From contig JAHFQD010000031.1 in assembly GCA_023266455.1 (NCBI GenBank), positions 1 through 10,584 of the forward strand: a stretch of DNA of 10,584 nucleotides, given 5' to 3'. Position 1 is the first letter of the stretch. Every line of letters begins with the position of its first letter. The notes beneath the pieces are model-generated. The model ran no database searches. It had not been told where the DNA came from and saw only the letters and a program-made list of their open reading frames with translations. This stretch comes from Candidatus Muproteobacteria bacterium (lineage in GTDB: Bacteria; Pseudomonadota; Gammaproteobacteria; Acidiferrobacterales; Sulfurifustaceae). Position numbers and translations under genes: made by a program. Shown here piece after piece: positions 6,273-10,584 of this stretch.

Positions 6273-8978
6273 CTATCCGGAATTTCGCGCGGTGCTGGAG
6301 TCTTTATTCTTCTTCGTCGCGTCAAGTCGTTCCTTAATTTCCACCTTCAGTTGTTCCTGCAACGCCGCATCGTCGACGAGTCCGCCTTCCAATGCGGTCA
6401 CGAAAAAAATATCTTCCGCGCGTTCGCCGAATGTGGCGATCTTGGCGGTGACGAGGCGGGCTTTGCACGCCGCGAGCGCGAGTGCGACTTGGTAAAGCAG
6501 ACCGGGGCGATCTTGGGCCACGACTTCCATCACTGTCGTTTGTCCATTAGGTGCTTTATCGAAGCTGACCGTGGTATCGATCGGGAAGTGTTTAAGCGTG
6601 CGCGGCAAGAAGGCGTGCGCGACGTCGCGGCCGGGGCGCGGGTGGAGCAATTGATCGCGCATAGTTTTTTGGATGTGGGTCAGACGATCTTTATCGGTAA
6701 CCGGCTGGTTGGCATGGTCGAGCACCACGAACGTGTCGAGCGCGTAGCCGAAGCGGGTGGTGTGGATGCGCGCGTCCCAGATGGAAAGATTTAAGCGATC
6801 GATGCCGGCCGTCATGTCGACGAACAAACCTTTGCGATCGGGCGCGTACATCATGATTTCGGTGCCGCCGGCCTCGGGATGATAACGCACACCCACTAGC
6901 GGCGGTTCGGCAGCGGCGTTTTTGATTATGGTCTCCGCGTGCCACGCGAGACTGTCGGCGTCGTGACGAAGAATATATTCAGCATCCATGCGTGCCCAAT
7001 GCGCTTCCATTACGTCGGGCTTGATGCCCTTGGCCGCGACGCGTTGCAAGACTTCGTCGTGTAAATCCTTGATGCGCGCGTCGAGATCGATGGGACTGCC
7101 GATGCCGCGTCGCAGCTCGTGCAGCGTGGCGTGGTAAAGCATCGACAACAGTCGTCCGCGCCACACGTTCCAAACGGTAGGGCTGGTGCCGCGCATATCC
7201 GCAACCGTTAGCAAATAGAGATTGTCGAGATGTTCCTTATCGCCCACGAGTTGCGCGAAACGCTGCACAACTTCCGGGTCGGAAATATCTTCGCGCTGCG
7301 CCGTGCGTGACATCGCCAAATGGTGACGCACGAGCCACGAAACGAGGCCGGTGTCATAGGCGCTCATGTCGTGCAGTTTGCAGAAGGCTTCGGCTTCTTG
7401 TTCGCCGAGTATCGAATGATCGCCGCCGCGTCCTTTAGCGATGTCGTGAAACAACCCGCCGAGATAAAGCCGTTCCGGTTTCACCAAACTTTGAATCAGG
7501 TTGCTCGCGAGCGGAAACTCGTCGTTATGTTCCGGATTAGCGAAACGCCGCAAATTGCGCACCACGAACAGCGAATGTTGGTCGACGGTGTAGACGTGGA
7601 ATAAATCATGCTGCATTTGCCCGACAACGCGACCGAACGCGGGGATGTAACGTCCGAGCACGCCATAGGCGTTCATGCGTCGCAATTCGTGAATGATGCC
7701 GCTCGGGCCGCGCAGAAGTTCCATGAACAAACTGCGCGCTGCTGAACTTTTACGGAAGCTGGTGTTGATTCGATGCAGGTTCGCGCGCACCAGCCGGATG
7801 GTGTTGGCACGCACGCCTTTTAGTTTGGGATGCGTCTGCATGGTGTGAAACAGTTCGAGCAGCGCGAACGGCGTGCGTGTGAACACGGAACCGCTGCGTA
7901 CTTCGAGAAAGCCGTTGTGCGATTGGAAACGGCGATTGATGGCGACGATTTTCGCGCGGCCTTTTTTTAGAAAAACTTCTTCGAAATGTTGTAACAGAAT
8001 TTCGTTCAGCAGCGACAGTTCTTTCACGGAGCGGTAATAACGTTTCATCAATTGCTCGACCGCGAGCGCGCCGGGCTTGTCTTTGAATCCAAAGAGCGCG
8101 GCGAGCGCGCGTTGATGGTCGAATAACAAACGTTCTTCGTGCCGTCCCGCCAGGTGGTGTAAACCGCTGCGTACTTGCCACAAGAACTCGCGCCCGCGCA
8201 TGAGCGCGCGATATTCGTGTTCGTTCAGAAACGCGTGTTCGACGAATTCGTGCAGCGCTTGATTGCCGAAGTGACGTTGCGCGACCCAGGAAATCATTTG
8301 AATGTCGCGCAACCCGCCAGGGCCTTCCTTAATATTGGGTTCGAGGTTGTACGCGGTGTCGTCGAAGCGCGCATGGCGTTCGCGTTGTTCTTTCCATTTA
8401 GCGGCGAAGAATTTATGGCTCGGCCAAATCTTGTCGGGCGCGGTGGCTTTGCGCATGTCGCGGAACAACTCGGCATTGCCGGCGAGCAGGCGCGTTTCCA
8501 TTAAATTGGTCGCGACAGTGAGATCGCGCTTCGCTTGCTGCACGCAATCTTTGAGACTGCGCACGCTATGTCCGACTTCGAGCCCCATATCCCATAAGAA
8601 CCGCACCAACGGTTCCGCGAACGCACCGATTTTGGAACCGTCGCCGCGGTTGAACAGCAGCATGATGTCGACGTCCGAGGCGGGGTGCAGTTCGCCGCGT
8701 CCATAACCACCGACGGCGACGAGCGCAAGCGGCATCGACGCCGGCGCGCGCGGCAAGTAGTGACGCCATGCGCACACCATCAATTCGTCGACGAGCCACG
8801 CGTGTAACGCGATGTGGTGCGCCGCGTGGCGCGGGTGCAATAAATAATCTTGCTTGAGCGCGTCGCGCCCTTGGCGCAGCGCGTCGCGAAAAACGGAAAG
8901 GGGATTGGACGATTCTTTAAGACGGTGTTCGAATTCGGCGACGTTGAGGACGTCATCGTTTCCGAAGCGCGCCGTCAC
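6273..8978 (-). CDS. glnD: Bifunctional [protein-PII] uridylyltransferase/uridylyl-removing enzyme
   Basis: GlnD senses glutamine: when nitrogen is short it uridylylates the PII proteins GlnB/GlnK, and when glutamine is high it removes the UMP, controlling glutamine synthetase and the NtrBC system. At 901 residues it is full length (E. coli 890). Domains in order: nucleotidyltransferase with GGYGRGELHPASDVD (90-104, metal aspartates 102 and 104); the PII-UTase helper region; HD hydrolase with LGGLFHDIAKGRGGDH (His511-Asp512) for UMP removal; and two ACT glutamine-binding domains, at about 703-780 (APDRKGLFVDMTAGI) and from about 815 (AQDRPGLLYQVALAL). All key residues are present. The start is GTG and overlaps the map stop as GTGA, so translation is probably coupled to map; GGTGAAG upstream may serve as ribosome-binding site. 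The map-glnD pair is also found in E. coli. Confidence 0.97.
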   Translation of the reverse strand: MTARFGNDDVLNVAEFEHRLKESSNPLSVFRDALRQGRDALKQDYLLHPRHAAHHIALHAWLVDELMVCAWRHYLPRAPASMPLALVAVGGYGRGELHPASDVDIMLLFNRGDGSKIGAFAEPLVRFLWDMGLEVGHSVRSLKDCVQQAKRDLTVATNLMETRLLAGNAELFRDMRKATAPDKIWPSHKFFAAKWKEQRERHARFDDTAYNLEPNIKEGPGGLRDIQMISWVAQRHFGNQALHEFVEHAFLNEHEYRALMRGREFLWQVRSGLHHLAGRHEERLLFDHQRALAALFGFKDKPGALAVEQLMKRYYRSVKELSLLNEILLQHFEEVFLKKGRAKIVAINRRFQSHNGFLEVRSGSVFTRTPFALLELFHTMQTHPKLKGVRANTIRLVRANLHRINTSFRKSSAARSLFMELLRGPSGIIHELRRMNAYGVLGRYIPAFGRVVGQMQHDLFHVYTVDQHSLFVVRNLRRFANPEHNDEFPLASNLIQSLVKPERLYLGGLFHDIAKGRGGDHSILGEQEAEAFCKLHDMSAYDTGLVSWLVRHHLAMSRTAQREDISDPEVVQRFAQLVGDKEHLDNLYLLTVADMRGTSPTVWNVWRGRLLSMLYHATLHELRRGIGSPIDLDARIKDLHDEVLQRVAAKGIKPDVMEAHWARMDAEYILRHDADSLAWHAETIIKNAAAEPPLVGVRYHPEAGGTEIMMYAPDRKGLFVDMTAGIDRLNLSIWDARIHTTRFGYALDTFVVLDHANQPVTDKDRLTHIQKTMRDQLLHPRPGRDVAHAFLPRTLKHFPIDTTVSFDKAPNGQTTVMEVVAQDRPGLLYQVALALAACKARLVTAKIATFGERAEDIFFVTALEGGLVDDAALQEQLKVEIKERLDATKKNKDSSTARNSG

Positions 8979-9742
8979 GGGGCTTCACCGCGAACGATCG
9001 TCAAAACTTCATAGCCGGTTTGCGTAACGAGGATCGTGTGTTCCCACTGCGCGGATAAAGAATGATCGCGTGTCACGACCGTCCATTGATCCGGCAACAG
9101 TTTAATTTCGGGACGTCCGGCGTTAATCATCGGTTCGATCGTGAACGTCATGCCGGGCACGAGTTCAAAGCCGGTGCCGGGTTTGCCGTAGTGCAGTACC
9201 TGCGGGTCTTCGTGAAACTCGCGACCGATGCCGTGTCCACAGTATTCGCGTACCACCGAGAAGCCGTGTGATTCGGCATGGGTTTGGATGGCATGACCGA
9301 TATCGCCGAGTTTGGCGAACGGCCGCACGAGTTCGATGCCTTTCATCATGCATTCGTGCGTGACATTGACTAAGCGGCGGGCTTGGATCGACGGTTCGTC
9401 GACGAAAAACATCCGGCTGGTGTCGCCGTGATAACCGTTTTTGATCACGGTGATATCGATATTAACGATGTCGCCTTTCTTGAGTTTTTTATCGCCAGGA
9501 ATGCCATGGCAGACCTGGTGGTTGACCGAGGTGCAAATCGATTTGGGAAAACCCTTGTAGTTCAACGGCGCTGGAATGGCTTGTTGGACCTCGACGATAT
9601 ACTCGTGGCAAATCTTATCCAACTCGCCGGTGGCGATGCCGGGTTGCACGTGCGGCGCGATCATTTGTAGCACTTCGGCCGCGAGATGGCCGGCGACGCG
9701 CATTTTTTCGATTTCGTCAGGACTTTTAATGGTGATGGCCAT
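8975..9742 (-). CDS. map: Methionine aminopeptidase, type I
   Basis: Map removes the initiator methionine from nascent proteins whose second residue is small; it is a cytosolic dinuclear-metal enzyme and normally essential. The 255-residue product (E. coli 264) shows every catalytic position shifted by at most one from E. coli: His79 in VCHGIPG, metal ligands Asp96, Asp107, His170, Glu203 and Glu234, and His177. The open frame continues about 100 codons upstream, but I chose the ATG at 9742 because MAITIKSPDEIEKM is the normal family N-terminus and nothing family-like lies before it. No Shine-Dalgarno is obvious. The stop overlaps the glnD GTG by four bases, making a map-glnD operon. In many gammaproteobacteria rpsB lies directly upstream and divergent; here another gene sits between. 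Confidence 0.97.
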   Translation of the reverse strand: MAITIKSPDEIEKMRVAGHLAAEVLQMIAPHVQPGIATGELDKICHEYIVEVQQAIPAPLNYKGFPKSICTSVNHQVCHGIPGDKKLKKGDIVNIDITVIKNGYHGDTSRMFFVDEPSIQARRLVNVTHECMMKGIELVRPFAKLGDIGHAIQTHAESHGFSVVREYCGHGIGREFHEDPQVLHYGKPGTGFELVPGMTFTIEPMINAGRPEIKLLPDQWTVVTRDHSLSAQWEHTILVTQTGYEVLTIVRGEAP

Positions 9743-9807
9743 GTCAGTGATGCATTGGGAAATGGCTTCGTATTGTCGGCGATTAGAGGAGTTTAAACAA
9801 AGGTCTA

Positions 9808-9834
9808 TTGATGGAAACGAACGACTCATATAAT
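9808..9834 (+). promoter_or_regulatory. Promoter of the 200-residue hypothetical gene
   Basis: A perfect TATAAT lies at 9829-9834, with TTGATG (four of six) at 9808-9813 and a shortish 15-base spacer. The start of transcription would be near 9841, giving a leader of about 30 bases that carries a GAGG ribosome-binding site at 9863-9866, five bases before the ATG at 9872. Confidence 0.5.
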
Positions 9835-9853
9835 CCCGCTTTCGTTGTTTCAA
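9825..9853 (-). promoter_or_regulatory. Candidate map-glnD promoter
   Basis: Minus-strand TTGAAA (9853-9848, five of six) is followed by 17 bases and TATGAG (9830-9825, four of six), leading to a leader of about 75 bases before map. Its -10 shares two bases with the plus-strand TATAAT box, so the divergent promoters would compete for polymerase. A second option is TTGTTT (9800-9795), 17 bases, GACAAT (9777-9772). I cannot decide between them. Confidence 0.3.
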
Positions 9854-9871
9854 TCCGCAAATGAGGCATCC

Positions 9872-10474
9872 ATGCTTTTTAACTCTCCAATCATTAACGC
9901 CGTGCCGGCATATCACGCGCCTGCGAATGACAATGGTGACTGGCCGTCGGTTCTTAGCACCAAAGGTTTCGATATCTCGCGCGATTGGGAACCCGGTGGG
10001 TCGCCCGGTCGTTACGAAGAACTTTCGGTGGTACGCAAGGACTCGCAAGGCAAGCCAGCGTTCTGGGCGTATCAGAACACCAGCACCGGCGTCACTGAAG
10101 TTCAGGAGTTACAAGGCGACGGGCAGTTCACCGGTATCAATCCGCAAGGGAAACCTTTTATCGGCAAAGGTTCCTTCTATATGAAACTGGATACCAAACA
10201 GAACACCTACACCCTGTATGTTCAGGGGCAGGGAATGTCGACCGGATCGCTGGACAATATTCCAGATACGACCGTATTTGACGATTTAGGCGTGAAACTG
10301 GTTAAAGACACCGCCGGGCGGGGTCGCTTGGTCGGCGTACAACTTCTTAACGACAACACCGGCGAACAGGTCTCGATTTTGGACGCCCCGACGCAAACCG
10401 GTTCGGGACGACAGTTGGCAGTGATGTACTGGGATCGTCCCGGCGTCGAACCGCGATGGTTGATGGGGCAATAA
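9872..10474 (+). CDS. Hypothetical protein, 200 residues, possible secreted/accessory protein
   Basis: I do not recognise this family. The start at 9872 is supported by GAGG five bases upstream and a TATAAT box about 40 bases upstream; a TTG at 9845 in frame is less likely. The protein has no signal peptide, no transmembrane segment and no cysteine. It is rich in glycine, aspartate, asparagine, glutamine and threonine, with alternating patterns (GKGSFYMKLDTKQNTYTLYV, about 105-124) that suggest beta structure. Its N-terminus, MLFNSPIINAVPAYHAP, resembles the start of the RTX/M91 protein (FNPIGAPSGVPLYRSP), sharing FN, PI, VP, Y and P in order with small gaps. That is the only clue to its role and could mean a common sorting or secretion tag. 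It is complete, with TAA followed at once by the presumed rpsB promoter. It lies between map and rpsB, normally adjacent genes, so it may have been inserted there. Confidence 0.75.
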   Translation: MLFNSPIINAVPAYHAPANDNGDWPSVLSTKGFDISRDWEPGGSPGRYEELSVVRKDSQGKPAFWAYQNTSTGVTEVQELQGDGQFTGINPQGKPFIGKGSFYMKLDTKQNTYTLYVQGQGMSTGSLDNIPDTTVFDDLGVKLVKDTAGRGRLVGVQLLNDNTGEQVSILDAPTQTGSGRQLAVMYWDRPGVEPRWLMGQ

Positions 10475-10489
10475 AACGCCCGGGTTAAA

Positions 10490-10527
10490 TTGCCACCTAC
10501 ACCGTGCTTGTGATATAAAACCGCCCG
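10490..10527 (+). promoter_or_regulatory. Strong promoter, probably for rpsB-tsf
   Basis: TTGCCA (10490-10495), an 18-base spacer, then TGATATAAA: an extended -10 TGn plus TATAAA (10514-10519, five of six). A G+C-rich stretch CCGCCCG (10521-10527) follows where the discriminator should be, a feature of stringently controlled ribosomal promoters. The position divergent from map and the sequence after it point to rpsB, whose coding sequence is not in the window. Confidence 0.6.
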
Positions 10528-10584
10528 TTTTTCAACATCAACCCCACACGCGTGGTCGTCACATGTACCGGGTGCCTTGATCAG
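10526..10584 (+). ncRNA. Start of a 5' leader, probably the rpsB (S2) autoregulatory leader
   Basis: About 60 bases after the promoter contain no open frame with a ribosome-binding site. They include a self-complementary CACGCGTG (about 10547-10554) and an ACATGTACCGGGTGCC stretch that looks like structured leader RNA. In gammaproteobacteria S2 represses its own rpsB-tsf mRNA by binding such a leader. The element is cut by the window edge, so I cannot fold it fully; the assignment rests on gene context and promoter type. Confidence 0.4.

Noticed and set aside
6258..6794. Plus-strand open frame of 178 residues following the SulP gene
   Set aside because: It lies wholly opposite the ACT domains of glnD, which are intact and conserved; no ribosome-binding site or family motif.
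9743..10048. Upstream extension of map by about 100 codons
   Set aside because: The extra residues are not family-like, overlap the divergent promoter and the start of the unknown gene, and the ATG at 9742 matches the normal Map N-terminus.

Overview
The window looks like a chromosomal segment from a gammaproteobacterium of moderately high G+C. The evidence is the gene order xseB-ispA-dxs and map-glnD, the type of protein encoded, and what looks like an rpsB promoter and leader divergent from map. I cannot place it to genus. Most of the DNA is ordinary core metabolism. Two genes stand out: an RTX-repeat protein ending in an M91-like zinc metalloprotease domain, and a small unrecognised protein whose first 20 residues resemble the start of the RTX protein.

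Layout. Positions 1-1796 (minus) hold dxs, cut by the window edge so that its last few dozen residues are missing. It is preceded by ispA (1793-2728, minus) and xseB (2712-2963, minus). The three overlap or nearly overlap and share a good sigma70-type promoter at 2994-3022. This is an isoprenoid-precursor operon: Dxs makes DXP, the entry to the MEP pathway, and IspA condenses the resulting C5 units to farnesyl diphosphate. The exonuclease VII small subunit is a customary passenger. Upstream on the same strand is the RTX/M91 gene (3034-4476). Divergent from it is a SulP-family anion transporter with a STAS domain (4531-6252, plus).

The transporter runs head-on into glnD (6273-8978, minus), the PII uridylyltransferase/uridylyl-removing nitrogen sensor. 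glnD is overlapped by its upstream partner map (8975-9742, minus), methionine aminopeptidase. Divergent from map is a 200-residue cysteine-free protein of unknown function (9872-10474, plus) with its own TATAAT box and ribosome-binding site. The last 110 bases carry a promoter with an extended -10 and a G+C-rich discriminator, then the start of an untranslated leader. By position and style this is most likely the rpsB (ribosomal protein S2) promoter and leader, with rpsB just outside the window.

No tRNA, rRNA, CRISPR array, insertion sequence or integrase was seen, and there is no stretch over 300 bases without a gene. The most promising candidate for something new is the pair of accessory proteins. 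Neither has a Sec signal peptide, both begin with a short FN(S)PI...VPxYxxP-type segment, and one carries a protease domain of the kind used by type III effectors NleD and HopH1. That they share an export or sorting tag is my inference and untested.
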